Below the pieces are notes generated by a model, which was not told the DNA's origin, did no database searches, and saw only the letters and a list, made by a program, of their open reading frames with translations. A stretch of 64,000 nt of DNA from Wenjunlia tyrosinilytica. GTDB taxonomy: Bacteria > Actinomycetota > Actinomycetes > Streptomycetales > Streptomycetaceae. Both the position numbers and the translations under genes were made by a program. Where the stretch lies: positions 1-64,000 of the forward strand of contig NZ_BMMS01000036.1 of assembly GCF_014646055.1 (NCBI RefSeq). The letters are read 5' to 3'. This document shows positions 33,398-42,151 of this stretch, piece by piece. Position 1 is the first letter of the stretch. Each line of letters opens with the position of its first letter.

Positions 33398-33409
33398 GTG
33401 TATTGACAC
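33398..33409. promoter_or_regulatory. GTGTATTGACAC box
   Basis: One mismatch from consensus; placed between divergent genes, 40 bp from one start and 31 bp from the other. The same variant recurs at 50817-50828. Confidence 0.7.
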
Positions 33410-33439
33410 TCGGTCCGGGCACAGGAAGGGGTCGGTGGA

Positions 33440-33706
33440 GTGGCGGCATCAGGGGGCAACCGGCGCAGTCGCAGCTTCATGATGCGCGTCCCCCTTGCCT
33501 TCGACGCCCAGGTCCGGGGGCGCATGAAGAAGGAGGGGATCGAGAACCAGTCCGCCTTCTGGCGAAAGGCCATGGTCTTCTACCTCGCCCAGCCCGACCC
33601 CGAGCCCGGGGAGGACACCGGCGAGGAGCCGGACGAGGACGGCGGCCCGGCGCCCTCCCGCAACGACCGCACACCACCAACCACCCCACCAAGGAGCTCG
33701 CGGTGA
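33440..33706 (+). CDS. Putative RHH DNA-binding protein (88 aa)
   Basis: Residues about 11-50 (RSFMMRVPLAFDAQVRGRMKKEG and NQSAFWRKAMVFYLAQ) have the strand-helix-helix layout of ribbon-helix-helix proteins such as MobC or plasmid repressors. The tail is acidic and then Pro/Thr-rich. The GTG start at 33440 has GGAAGGGG upstream and sits 31 bp from a GTGTATTGACAC box. Its stop overlaps the next start (GTGA). It is a candidate relaxosome component or the box-binding regulator. Confidence 0.62.
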   Translation: MAASGGNRRSRSFMMRVPLAFDAQVRGRMKKEGIENQSAFWRKAMVFYLAQPDPEPGEDTGEEPDEDGGPAPSRNDRTPPTTPPRSSR

Positions 33707-34674
33707 GTGCACAAGCCAAAGTCGACCTGCCGGCCCTGGTCGCGCTCGCGGTCCAGGTTGTCGGCCCGGTCGGGGAGCGCGACTACGCCTCGTGGCACGC
33801 CGAGGTCGACCGCGTGGCCCTCGACCTGCATCTGAAGATGACCGCCGGCTCCGCCCTCGCCAAGGACATCGCCGAGCTCTCCGCGTGCGAGCAGTTCCGT
33901 GGAACCCTCGGCGAGATCCGCCTGGACGAGGCCACCGGCCGTGCGACGCTCCTGCTGCACACCTGGAACGCCGAGGCCCGGACCTGGCGGGAGATCAGGC
34001 TCGTCACCGCGTCCCTGCAGTTGCGCGAGGGTCGCCGGGTCCACCAGCAAGCCGTCCCGCTCAGCGGGCACCTGGTCCGCGTCTTCACCTCGAAGCAGGA
34101 CGGCGGCGACCAGGTCGGCCAGGTGGTGCGGCACATCGTGGACGAGGGCATCGGCGACACCGTCGGGGCAGCCCGCGCGGCTGCGGCGGCTGCGCAGGAA
34201 GCGCCCTCGCAGACCCCGGCCGAGGCGCCTGTCCGGCCGCGGCACGAACCGCCCGCCCCGGCTCCCGCTCCCGTCCCGGCTCCCGTCCCGGCTCCCGCGC
34301 CGGTCCCTGTGCAGGCTGCCGTCCCGGCTCCCGCGCCGGTCGCCGCGCCCTTGGAGCCGTCGCAGCCCCTCGCCGAGCAGGTGGGCGCCCAAGGCGCCCA
34401 TGCCGCGTTCCCGCCGCCCCCGCCGCCGCCCCCCGTCCCCGCTGCCGAAGAGACCGTGGCGTGGAAGGAGGCGTCGGTGATCGTGTGGAAGAACATCAAC
34501 CGCGCGTGGGACAAGTCGTACCGGACCTCCTGCCTGCTGGCCATCCGTGACCGGGCCGTCGTGGACGACAGCGGCGGCGTCCTGAACCTTCAGGAGCTCA
34601 TCGACATGGCCCGCCTCTCCCCGGACCCGGATTCCGCGAACGGCAAGGCCATTGCCGCCAGCTACACCATCTGA
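33703..34674 (+). CDS. Two-domain protein with Pro/Ala linker (323 aa)
   Basis: An N-terminal alpha/beta domain (residues 1-145; VDLPALVALAVQVVG, TLGEIRLDEATGRATLLLHTWN, EIRLVTASLQLREGRR) is joined by a Pro/Ala-rich linker (about 165-250) to a C-terminal helical domain (AWKEASVIVWKNINRAWDKSYRTS..., VLNLQELIDMARLSPD). I recognise neither. AAGGAG precedes the GTG by 6 bases; the start overlaps the RHH gene stop, so the two are co-translated and may act together. A 22-bp stem terminator follows directly. Confidence 0.7.
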   Translation: MSAQAKVDLPALVALAVQVVGPVGERDYASWHAEVDRVALDLHLKMTAGSALAKDIAELSACEQFRGTLGEIRLDEATGRATLLLHTWNAEARTWREIRLVTASLQLREGRRVHQQAVPLSGHLVRVFTSKQDGGDQVGQVVRHIVDEGIGDTVGAARAAAAAAQEAPSQTPAEAPVRPRHEPPAPAPAPVPAPVPAPAPVPVQAAVPAPAPVAAPLEPSQPLAEQVGAQGAHAAFPPPPPPPPVPAAEETVAWKEASVIVWKNINRAWDKSYRTSCLLAIRDRAVVDDSGGVLNLQELIDMARLSPDPDSANGKAIAASYTI

Positions 34675-34676
34675 GG

Positions 34677-34729
34677 CCTCGGCCGCGTGGGGCCGCAGGC
34701 CGAACGTCTGCGGCCCCACGCGGCCGAGG
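34677..34729 (+). terminator. Very strong hairpin terminator
   Basis: A perfect 22-bp stem (34677-34698 / 34708-34729) with a 9-base loop begins 2 bases after the stop codon. Confidence 0.88.
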
Positions 34730-34759
34730 GTGCGGCCCAGGTGTGGAGGGCTCGCGGCG

Positions 34760-34797
34760 AAATAATTGACACCTTCTCCGGCCCGGAGCTATTATTT
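34760..34797 (+). promoter_or_regulatory. AT-rich promoter with flanking inverted repeat
   Basis: TTGACA (34766-34771), 18-bp spacer, TATTAT (34790-34795). The arms AAATAAT (34760-34766) and ATTATTT (34791-34797) overlap both hexamers, an arrangement suited to a repressor. It is isolated by the upstream terminator. Confidence 0.7.
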
Positions 34798-34842
34798 AGC
34801 CGTAGCCGCTCACCACGGAGACCAACGAACGGACGAAGGACT

Positions 34843-35859
34843 ATGCCCACGCCGCACACTCTTCCGAGCCAGGCCGTCGCCGCCCTCACGCGTCTGCGCG
34901 AGACCGCTCGCAGCAGGTCCGCGGACGCCCCTGAGGCGAAGGCGGAGCTCGCCCACTACGTCAACGCCCTGGTGGGGGCCGGGTGGCCGATGTCGGCCGT
35001 CGCAGCCCCCCTGGGAGTGACCCGTCAGGAGATCCACCGGATCAACAAGCAGTCCAGTACCCTTCCACGGCCCGCCCGGCTCCCGAAGGTGCCTGCCCTG
35101 CCCGAACCCGCGCCCGAGCCCTCCGCGAAGGAGCTGCGGGCGCCCCAGACCCTCACCCCCGCGGAGGCCAAGCGCCTGCGAGAGCTCGCTCCCCTGGCGT
35201 CGAAGGTGCGCGGGGTCACCGCCGAGGACGACCCCAAGCGCGAGGCTTCGGAGAAGTTCAGCAAGCTCCTGGCCGAGGCATGGATCCGCGGTGTGCCGCG
35301 GACGGAACTGCAGAAGGTCACCGGCCAGAGTCCGGCGGCGATGAGGGCCCGCCTCGCCCGCCACGGTTACATCAACCGGGGTGCGTCCGAGCGGCCCTAC
35401 AAGGGCAGGCAGGCGGAGTTCGCCAGGAAGCGGGACACCTGCAAGTACGGGCACGAGTTCACGCCGGAGAACACCTACGAGTACACCCGGCCGGACGGCC
35501 GCGTGGTGCGCTCGTGCCGCGCCTGCCATGTGCGCCGCCAGCGCGAGTCGGTCGCGGCGAGGACGGCCACGAGCACGACCTGCCGCAACGGGCACCCCCT
35601 CACGGACGAGAACACGAGCGAGTACACCCGCCGCGACGGGACGGTGGTCCGGCTGTGCCGCGTCTGCGTCGAGCAGCGCGGTGCGGAGTCCGCGGCCCAG
35701 CAGCGCCAGGAGGTCTGCAAGCGGGGCCACGAGATGACGCCGGAGAACACCTACGAGTACCACCGCAAGGACGGCAAGGTGATCCGCACGTGCCGCAGGT
35801 GCAAGACGCTGCGTCAGCGGGAGTACGAACAAAGGCACGGCATCACCAGCCACCGCTGA
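34843..35859 (+). CDS. HTH protein with three HNH-like zinc repeats (338 aa)
   Basis: Residues 20-70 hold an HTH (SAVAAPLGVTRQEIHRI) and a second HTH lies near 145-170 (TELQKVTGQSPAAMRARLARHG). Three copies of a zinc-binding unit follow near residues 199, 246 and 291: C-x2-GH-x2-T-x-ENTYEY-x-R-DG-x3-R-x-CR-x-C. The unit resembles half of an HNH/treble-clef nuclease or Zn-ribbon; His in the GH pair is kept in all three. It may bind or cut DNA. It has its own promoter and lies between terminators, so it is an independent unit, perhaps horizontally added. Confidence 0.72.
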   Translation: MPTPHTLPSQAVAALTRLRETARSRSADAPEAKAELAHYVNALVGAGWPMSAVAAPLGVTRQEIHRINKQSSTLPRPARLPKVPALPEPAPEPSAKELRAPQTLTPAEAKRLRELAPLASKVRGVTAEDDPKREASEKFSKLLAEAWIRGVPRTELQKVTGQSPAAMRARLARHGYINRGASERPYKGRQAEFARKRDTCKYGHEFTPENTYEYTRPDGRVVRSCRACHVRRQRESVAARTATSTTCRNGHPLTDENTSEYTRRDGTVVRLCRVCVEQRGAESAAQQRQEVCKRGHEMTPENTYEYHRKDGKVIRTCRRCKTLRQREYEQRHGITSHR

Positions 35860-35941
35860 ACTCCCTGACGGGTCGCGGCCGGTTGCCGCGGTCCGGTGGG
35901 AGAGCGGCGCCGGTCGGCGCCGACGGTGCCGGATCCCCGGA

Positions 35942-36550
35942 TCAGGCCCGTTCGGCCGCCGACCGGCGCCGCTCACGCAGGTGGCGCACCGCCGTGCGGG
36001 CCGTCCCGTTGCAGCGCGCGGCCAGGACCGCGCCGCCGGACAGCAGCGCCGCCAGCAGTCCGAATCGCCCACCGACGGCCGCGTGCATGGCGGTGCCGAC
36101 CACCGTGGAGACCACGAGGGTCCACATGATGGTGCGCCAGCGCGGCGTCAGCGGCGGATACAGGTACACCGCGACCGCCGCGCACAGCGCGAGGCTTGCG
36201 GAGGCGACCAGGGCCTGGGCGTAGAAGCGGGGGAAGTCCGCGAGGGGGAGCGCCTGCTGGCGCAGCATGGCCAGCCACAGTCCGAGAACGAGCGCGACCT
36301 TCACGTGCGGCATCACCAGGCTCCACAACGACGACTCGGCCGCCGTGGCGGCCTTCGCGCCCCTGGTCGCGGCTGGCGTCGCCGACGCGGCGGTCCTGGC
36401 GCTCTTGCCGGCGGCTGACTTGGCCGCCGTGGCGGCCTTCGCCCCCTTGGCACCGGCGGGGCTCGCCGACGCGGCCGATGTCGCAGCCGGTTTCCTGCCG
36501 GCCTGCGCGGAACGCGCCTTGGCGCGGCGCTCGGCACTGGTCCGGGACAT
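35942..36550 (-). CDS. Membrane protein with basic Ala-rich N-terminus (202 aa)
   Basis: Residues 1-75 are Lys/Ala/Thr-rich with a repeated GAKAATAA pattern, resembling histone-like tails. Three or four transmembrane helices follow (about 82-100, 110-130, 138-158, 162-178), ending in a basic tail. It is the last gene of the operon that begins with the VirB6-like gene. The basic tail could touch DNA or acidic partners. No family recognised. Confidence 0.7.
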   Translation of the reverse strand: MSRTSAERRAKARSAQAGRKPAATSAASASPAGAKGAKAATAAKSAAGKSARTAASATPAATRGAKAATAAESSLWSLVMPHVKVALVLGLWLAMLRQQALPLADFPRFYAQALVASASLALCAAVAVYLYPPLTPRWRTIMWTLVVSTVVGTAMHAAVGGRFGLLAALLSGGAVLAARCNGTARTAVRHLRERRRSAAERA

Positions 36551-36565
36551 GCGGCTCCTTCGCGC

Positions 36566-37150
36566 TCATCGCACCTTGAGGGCGCGGACCAGCCAGCCGC
36601 CCTTGGGGGTGCCGACCAGGGTGACTTCGAGCTGTCGGCCCACGTCGTCCGTCTTGTCCTTGCCCTTGTAGGTCAGCCGCTGGGTGAGGGAGATGGAGAC
36701 GACGGTCTGCGCCTGCGTGTCGGAGAGGGTCTCGCCCTCCACGCTCTCGGCGTCCGGAACGGTCGACTGCACCTTCTGGCCCCCGTAGGCCTGCCACTCC
36801 TGCTCCAGCTGCTCCTTCAGATCCTTGCTGCCTTCGGGGGCCACCCGGGGGAGGCCACCGAAGAATTCCTTGGCGTCCTGCTCGCTGGTGTCGAAGCTGT
36901 AGTAGGAGATGACGAACGCCTGGGCGACCTGCTCGGCGGACGACTGCGCCGACAGCGAGCGTCCGTAGATCAGCGAGATCGGGCGCGGTACGTACAGGGG
37001 CTCCATAGGGCGCTCGGCCGCGTGGGTCTGCGCCACCTGGGGCTGCTGTTTCGCGGTCGGCTTGTTCTTCGCGGCGATGATGTTGAACACGAAGCCCAGC
37101 AGCACGAAGGACAGCAGCAGCCCGCCCAGCAGGCGCGCTCGATGTGTCAC
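36566..37150 (-). CDS. VirB8/TcpC-like membrane-anchored protein (194 aa)
   Basis: One transmembrane helix (about residues 8-28) is followed by an extracytoplasmic domain with an NTF2-like pattern (SSAEQVAQAFVISYYSFDTSEQD..., QTVVSISLTQRLTYKGKDKTD, LEVTLVGTPKGGWLVRALKVR). This topology matches VirB8/TcpC scaffold proteins of conjugation channels. The GTG start overlaps the stop of the VirB6-like gene, indicating coupled translation of two channel components. Confidence 0.75.
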   Translation of the reverse strand: MTHRARLLGGLLLSFVLLGFVFNIIAAKNKPTAKQQPQVAQTHAAERPMEPLYVPRPISLIYGRSLSAQSSAEQVAQAFVISYYSFDTSEQDAKEFFGGLPRVAPEGSKDLKEQLEQEWQAYGGQKVQSTVPDAESVEGETLSDTQAQTVVSISLTQRLTYKGKDKTDDVGRQLEVTLVGTPKGGWLVRALKVR

Positions 37151-40100
37151 AGCGCGTCCCTTCCGGAGGAGCCGAGGGCGCGGCGCAAGGCGGCCACCCG
37201 TTCATCGCCCGCCAGGGGGCCGAGGTCGCCGATGCCCGACTGGTACTGGTCGCGGGCGCCGGCCACGGACGCCCGGTCGCTGCCGGAGAGGCGGTTCGCC
37301 AGGTCGTCGAGGCGCCGGACGATCTCGCTGTCGTTGCCCGCGCGCGCGGCGCTCTCCAGCGCCGGGAGGAGGCTGCTGACGATCGCGCTGTTCTGGTCGG
37401 AGACACCACCGGACAGCGGGGGAACGGAGCGCAGACTGCTGGCCAGGGTGTCGCTGATGCGCTGGGCGATCTCCTGGGCACCGTTGCCCCCGCCCGAGTT
37501 CACCCGGCCGGCCAGGTCGCGAAGGTCCGACGCCATGCGCTGGGCCGTGGAGCTGAGGGAACCGTCCAGCTGGCGGGCGGCGTTGTTCAGCGCGTTCGCC
37601 GCCTGCCCGAGGTCCTGTCCGCCGTTCCCGGATCCGTTGGAGCCGCCGAGGCCGGGGGAGCTCAACGCGTCGCGCACCGCCATCGCCACAGCACTCGACA
37701 GGTCCGGTGCGGGGGAGTGGGCGGGCGCGGGAGCGGGTGCCACGGGTACGGGTACGGGTGCCGGCGGCGGCACAGCAGGGGCTGCCGGGGCAGGCGGCGC
37801 CTGCGGCGCGGGGGTTGGCGGCGCCGCGGGAGCGGGCTGCGCCGCAGGCTGCGGCGCGGGTGTCGGTGGCGCTGCGGGAGCGGGCTGCGCCGGGACGGGA
37901 GCCGGCGCCGCGGGAGCGGGCTGCGGGGCCGTCACCGGGGTCGGCGCTGCGGGTGCGGGTGTCGCGGGTGCTGCCGGGGCCGGGACGGGGGTCGGTGCGG
38001 TCGGCGCCGGCGCCGGTGTCGAGGGGACAGAGACTGCCGGTGCGGCAGGGGCGGCGGATGCCGGGACCGAGGTCGGTGCGGCCGGGGCCGGCGCCGACGG
38101 GGCGGGAGCCGCAGGCGCAGCGGGCGCTGCCGGGGCCGGAGCCACGGGCGCGGCAGGCGCGGCCGGGACTGACGTGGCTGGCGGCGCCGGCGCCGGAGTC
38201 GATGCCGCGGGCCCCGCAGGAGCAGGAGCTGGAGCGGCCGCTGCGGGTGCGACCGGTGCCGCCAGGGGCGTGGAGGGGGCCGGCGTGCTCGGTGCTGCGG
38301 CAGGGACCACCGTCGGGGTGGGAGCCGCGGGGGCGGGACCGGTCGCCGACGCCGGGGCCACGGTCGCAGGGGCCGCCGTCGGCGCAGCCCCCGGCACGCC
38401 CGCGACCGCGGGCGCCGGGGCCGCGGGCGGGGTGACCGGCTGCGCGGGAGTCGTCATGGCGGGCAGCTGGGCGGGGCCCGCTGCGGCGTAGACGGAGTTC
38501 AGGGCCTGTTCGACCTGCGCGGGCGGCGCCGCCGGGTTGGCGGCGACCCCTCGCAGGTCGTTCAAGGCCGTGGACATCGGCGTGCCGACCGGGACGTGCT
38601 GCGCGAGCTGCTCGACCCGGTTGACATAGTCCAGGCGCTGCTGCGGAGAAGCGTTCTCGGGCAGCGGGGCACGGCGCAGCTCGGAGGTGACCTGGTGCGG
38701 CTCGATGGTCTGGGCCGTGTTCGAGAGCTTGCCCACACCGTCGATGCGGTCGGGCACACCGTGCCGGATCACAGCGGATCCGGCCGCCGCGCGGGCTTCG
38801 GTGCTGTCGACACCGGCGGCCTGCTGGATCGCCAAGGAACGCAGCGCCGGGGTGGCGGCGTGGTTGGGGTCCATGTTCGCCGCGTTGCCGTACATGGCCA
38901 CGACCTTGTCGAGGTTGCCTGCGGCCACGTTGTTGCTGGGCAGCCCGTTGCGGGCCAACAGGTCCTCGCCGAGGGCGACGGGCCGTACGCCGCGGTTGGC
39001 GTCCACTCCGGCGAGGCCCTGGCGCCGGTGGGCGAGCGCCGCCTGTTTCTGGTTGTCGGGGTGCTTGGGGTCCTCGGCGTGCCGCTCTCCGGTGCGGGGG
39101 TCGCGCAGTGAGTCGAAGTACTTCTCCTCCAGCTCCGCCGCGCCCCTGTGGTCGCCGGCCGCCCGCCTGGCCGCGATGGCCTGCTTGGCCGCGCCCTGGG
39201 CCACGCCCTTGGCCCGGTCGCGGCGGATCGCCTCGAGCCCTTCCTTGGCGCCGGGGGTCTTCTCGATCTCCTCCGCGCGCATCTTCTCGTTCTCGGAGGC
39301 TGCGGAGCGCTGCTGCGACAGCCGTCCGGACTGGCGGGCGGTGGTGAGGCCGCGCAGGGTGGAGCCGTACTTCGTCACACCGGGGACAGCGCGGGATATG
39401 CCCATGCCGGCTGCCTTGAGCGCCTCGGTCTTGGTGAGTGTCTGGCCCGCGGCCGCGGCCGCGGAGGCCGCACCGCCCACAGCCAGGCCGGCGCCGGTCG
39501 CGGCCAGGCCGACCATGGCTGCGCCCTTGACGGTCTTCTTGGCCAGGTCGGCGCCGACGCCTTCGATGGCGCCGCCCGCCTCCTTGTTGCCCATGGCCAT
39601 GCCGGACAGGGCGCGCAGCGTCGGCCGGGCGTAGACGCCGAACATCACGGTCATCAGCGCACAGGTGAGGATCTTCAGCACCCAGTTCTTGTCGCCCGCG
39701 AGGATGACGGTGTCCATGTAGGTGACGATGACCAGGCCCAGACTCCAGCCGACTTGGCGGAAGATGTTGGCCAGGACGAGCTCACCGAGTTTGATGGCCG
39801 CCACTCTGGACGGGCCGGGGAAGGCGCCCATCATCAGGTAGAGCGGGGCGAAGACCATCAGGACGAAGACGCCGAGTTTGGCCGCCAGCAGCATCGCGCA
39901 CACGAAGTAGACGGTGCAGTTGATGATGATGCCGCCCATGACGCTCATGGCGGCGGCGGACAGCCGGGCCATGAAGTCGTCGCCGCTCATGATCTTGGCG
40001 GCGGCTTCGTCCTCTGCGTGAACCTTGCGGTCCTCGTCCCAGCAGTCGTGGAAGTTGTGGTTGTCGGGCCCGTTCTCGTGGCAGATGTCGTTGGCCCACA

Positions 40101-41280
40101 TCCGCAGGTACGGGATCTTGTCGACGAACTTGTCGTCCCACGCCTTCGAGGAGTGCTTGGTCGCCCCCAACAGGTCGCCGAACTCGTCGGTGTCGCTGTT
40201 CCATTCCTGGATCTTCTGGATCATATCGACGCCCGGTTTGTCGATGTGGCCGTTCTCGTCCGTACCGACGAACTGGGCGTTGAGGATCTGGGGTCCCCAC
40301 TTCTTCGCTGCTCCGGGGGAGTTGCCGACTTCTCCGTAGACCCATGGCTGATACACCAATGGCGTCCACAAGGCGTCCTGCACGCACAGGGAGGCCATGT
40401 CCGCGCCACCGCCACCGGTGCACAGCTTGGTGCCGTCGGCGTTGGCGTCCAGATTCGCCAGCGCGGTGAAGCCGGTGGAGGTGAGCTCGCCGACCAAGTT
40501 GTTGATCTTTGTGCCCATGGCGGTGGGGTTGGCGGCGAACCACAGGAACAGGCCCGTGATCATCCCCATCCAGCCGACGCCCTTGAGCACGGCTGTGATG
40601 CGCCCGTTCGGCCCCCAGTTCTTGAACGCCAGATACAGGGCGCCCAGGACGCCGACCAGGCCGAGGAAGCTGGCGGCCACCGCGGACATGGCCTTGGCGA
40701 CCGCCCCGATCGGTTCGTTGAGGAAGCTGAACGGGTCCTTGCCGAAGGCCCACCCGACCAGCGCCATGGTGAAGGTGGCCCAGGTCTTGGAGACGTTGAA
40801 GATCAGGTTGGGGGCGAAGTTGATGTAGCGGTTGATGGAGAAGCAACCGGGAGTGTCACCGAAGACGTTCCAGGTCAGTCCCGCCATGCCGTAGCGGTGG
40901 AAGGACGGGGCGGGTCCGGTGTAGCCGGTGGCGCCCTCGGGGATGAACGTTCCGCGGTCCTTGGCGGGGATCATCGGGTCGTTGGGCTTGAAGTCGAAGA
41001 ACGCCTCGAGGCCGGCGCCGCGGTACTCCGGGAAGGGCGGGTTGATGGGCCCGCACATGCCGGAGAGGTCTTCCATCCAGCCGGCGTTGGCGGGGGCGGC
41101 CGTGCAGAACCACAGCGCGAACGCGGCGACCAGCGTCATCAGGAGCAGGCCCGCCCTGCGCACCGTGCGGCGCAGCCGACCGGGCCCGCCGGAGGACGAG
41201 GACCGGGGCCTCGGTGTCGGTGGCAGGTCGCGAAAGGACGTCAGCCGAGTGCGGTGCTCTGCCGTCGAAGCGATGGCCAT
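37147..41280 (-). CDS. VirB6/TrbL-like polytopic channel protein (1377 aa)
   Basis: A twin signal-like hydrophobic segment (residues about 42-66, ending APANAG) is followed by an extracellular Cys-containing loop and some eight transmembrane helices (about 165-240, 255-275, 470-600). This is the VirB6/TrbL type inner-membrane channel of Gram-positive T4SS. The cytoplasmic C-terminus is exceptionally long: a charged helical part (about 640-930), then about 260 residues nearly all Ala, Pro, Val and Thr, and a final coiled-coil region (about 1240-1377). The operon continues into a VirB8-like gene. A GTGTCTATACGC box lies 96 bp upstream. Confidence 0.85.
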   Translation of the reverse strand: MAIASTAEHRTRLTSFRDLPPTPRPRSSSSGGPGRLRRTVRRAGLLLMTLVAAFALWFCTAAPANAGWMEDLSGMCGPINPPFPEYRGAGLEAFFDFKPNDPMIPAKDRGTFIPEGATGYTGPAPSFHRYGMAGLTWNVFGDTPGCFSINRYINFAPNLIFNVSKTWATFTMALVGWAFGKDPFSFLNEPIGAVAKAMSAVAASFLGLVGVLGALYLAFKNWGPNGRITAVLKGVGWMGMITGLFLWFAANPTAMGTKINNLVGELTSTGFTALANLDANADGTKLCTGGGGADMASLCVQDALWTPLVYQPWVYGEVGNSPGAAKKWGPQILNAQFVGTDENGHIDKPGVDMIQKIQEWNSDTDEFGDLLGATKHSSKAWDDKFVDKIPYLRMWANDICHENGPDNHNFHDCWDEDRKVHAEDEAAAKIMSGDDFMARLSAAAMSVMGGIIINCTVYFVCAMLLAAKLGVFVLMVFAPLYLMMGAFPGPSRVAAIKLGELVLANIFRQVGWSLGLVIVTYMDTVILAGDKNWVLKILTCALMTVMFGVYARPTLRALSGMAMGNKEAGGAIEGVGADLAKKTVKGAAMVGLAATGAGLAVGGAASAAAAAGQTLTKTEALKAAGMGISRAVPGVTKYGSTLRGLTTARQSGRLSQQRSAASENEKMRAEEIEKTPGAKEGLEAIRRDRAKGVAQGAAKQAIAARRAAGDHRGAAELEEKYFDSLRDPRTGERHAEDPKHPDNQKQAALAHRRQGLAGVDANRGVRPVALGEDLLARNGLPSNNVAAGNLDKVVAMYGNAANMDPNHAATPALRSLAIQQAAGVDSTEARAAAGSAVIRHGVPDRIDGVGKLSNTAQTIEPHQVTSELRRAPLPENASPQQRLDYVNRVEQLAQHVPVGTPMSTALNDLRGVAANPAAPPAQVEQALNSVYAAAGPAQLPAMTTPAQPVTPPAAPAPAVAGVPGAAPTAAPATVAPASATGPAPAAPTPTVVPAAAPSTPAPSTPLAAPVAPAAAAPAPAPAGPAASTPAPAPPATSVPAAPAAPVAPAPAAPAAPAAPAPSAPAPAAPTSVPASAAPAAPAVSVPSTPAPAPTAPTPVPAPAAPATPAPAAPTPVTAPQPAPAAPAPVPAQPAPAAPPTPAPQPAAQPAPAAPPTPAPQAPPAPAAPAVPPPAPVPVPVAPAPAPAHSPAPDLSSAVAMAVRDALSSPGLGGSNGSGNGGQDLGQAANALNNAARQLDGSLSSTAQRMASDLRDLAGRVNSGGGNGAQEIAQRISDTLASSLRSVPPLSGGVSDQNSAIVSSLLPALESAARAGNDSEIVRRLDDLANRLSGSDRASVAGARDQYQSGIGDLGPLAGDERVAALRRALGSSGRDAL

Positions 41281-41375
41281 ACCGATCCTTCGATGTGGAT
41301 TCCCCCGTTGAGGCGGTCCGGCGTTGCTCCGGGCGCTCGGGCGGCAGTGCCTGGCGCGGGCTGGGACAGCCTCAA

Positions 41376-41387
41376 GTGTCTATACGC
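41376..41387. promoter_or_regulatory. GTGTCTATACGC box (inverted orientation)
   Basis: Reads GCGTATAGACAC on the minus strand; lies between divergent genes, 96 bp from the VirB6-like start and 102 bp from the 41489 start. Confidence 0.7.
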
Positions 41388-41488
41388 TTGGTACCGTAGC
41401 ACGGAGTTCCGCCCGCGGCCGGGCAGCGGGCCGGGACCCGTGCGCCGGTGACCGGAAGGCCTGGCGGGACGTCAAGTCAGGGGCGAGG

Positions 41489-42151
41489 ATGAGGAACACG
41501 CGGTCCGTCCGCACGCACGAGCCGTCCTTCCACCAGAGCGCGCTGATGGACCTGCGCCGCGGCGGCAAGTTCGCCGCCGTCTTCCTCGTCCTGGTCTTCG
41601 GAGCGATGGGGCTGTTCCTGGTCGCGGCCCTGGTCATCGCCAAACAGAGCATCCCGGACCGCCCGGCGATCGCCTCGCCCCCCGCCGAAGGCGTCGGCAG
41701 CGCCCCGCCGTCCGGCTCGGCCGCGGCGGCAACCGGACAGGACCATCGGCGGGAGCAGCTGGTCCGCTTCCTCACCGCCGCCGCCCACCCGGGACAGCCC
41801 GCATGGCGCACCTGGATGCCCGCCAAGGCCGACACCTCGAGCGCCTTCGTCTACACACCGCTGAGCCCCGCCGACCCCGGTGCCCGCGAGGCGGGCCCCG
41901 GCGCAACGGCCCGGGTGCGCCCCTCCGCGCTCACCCCGGCGCAGACGGCCTCGATGCTGGAGGCGGTCACCCGCCGCGGTTCGGTGCGCCCCTCCAGCGT
42001 GGCCGTCTCCCACGCCTCGGGCCGGGCCTCGGGATGGACGCTGGACTTCGTGGTGAGGACGAGCGGCGGGAACTGGCTGGAGGGACGAGCCGCCGGCAGC
42101 GACCGCGCATCCGGCGAGACGGTGCTGTCCCAGCTCACCTACCGGCGCTGA
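41489..42151 (+). CDS. Membrane-anchored NTF2/VirB8-like protein (220 aa), paralogue of 53555-54139
   Basis: One transmembrane helix (about residues 28-50), a Ser/Ala linker and an outer domain of about 135 residues (QLVRFLTAAAHPGQPAWRTWMP..., FVYTPLSPADPG, LTPAQTASMLEAVTRRGSV, ASGWTLDFVVRTSGGNWLEGRA). The same order of motifs occurs in the protein at 53555-54139 (VNFLKAANHPQDDKYRTWLP, IYTPRTPADPG, GGWSFTFTIRTTGGKQLHG), so the two are paralogues. The pattern suits a VirB8-like assembly factor. Start at 41489 with GAGG upstream. It overlaps the VirB4 gene end by 17 bases. Confidence 0.75.
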   Translation: MRNTRSVRTHEPSFHQSALMDLRRGGKFAAVFLVLVFGAMGLFLVAALVIAKQSIPDRPAIASPPAEGVGSAPPSGSAAAATGQDHRREQLVRFLTAAAHPGQPAWRTWMPAKADTSSAFVYTPLSPADPGAREAGPGATARVRPSALTPAQTASMLEAVTRRGSVRPSSVAVSHASGRASGWTLDFVVRTSGGNWLEGRAAGSDRASGETVLSQLTYRR

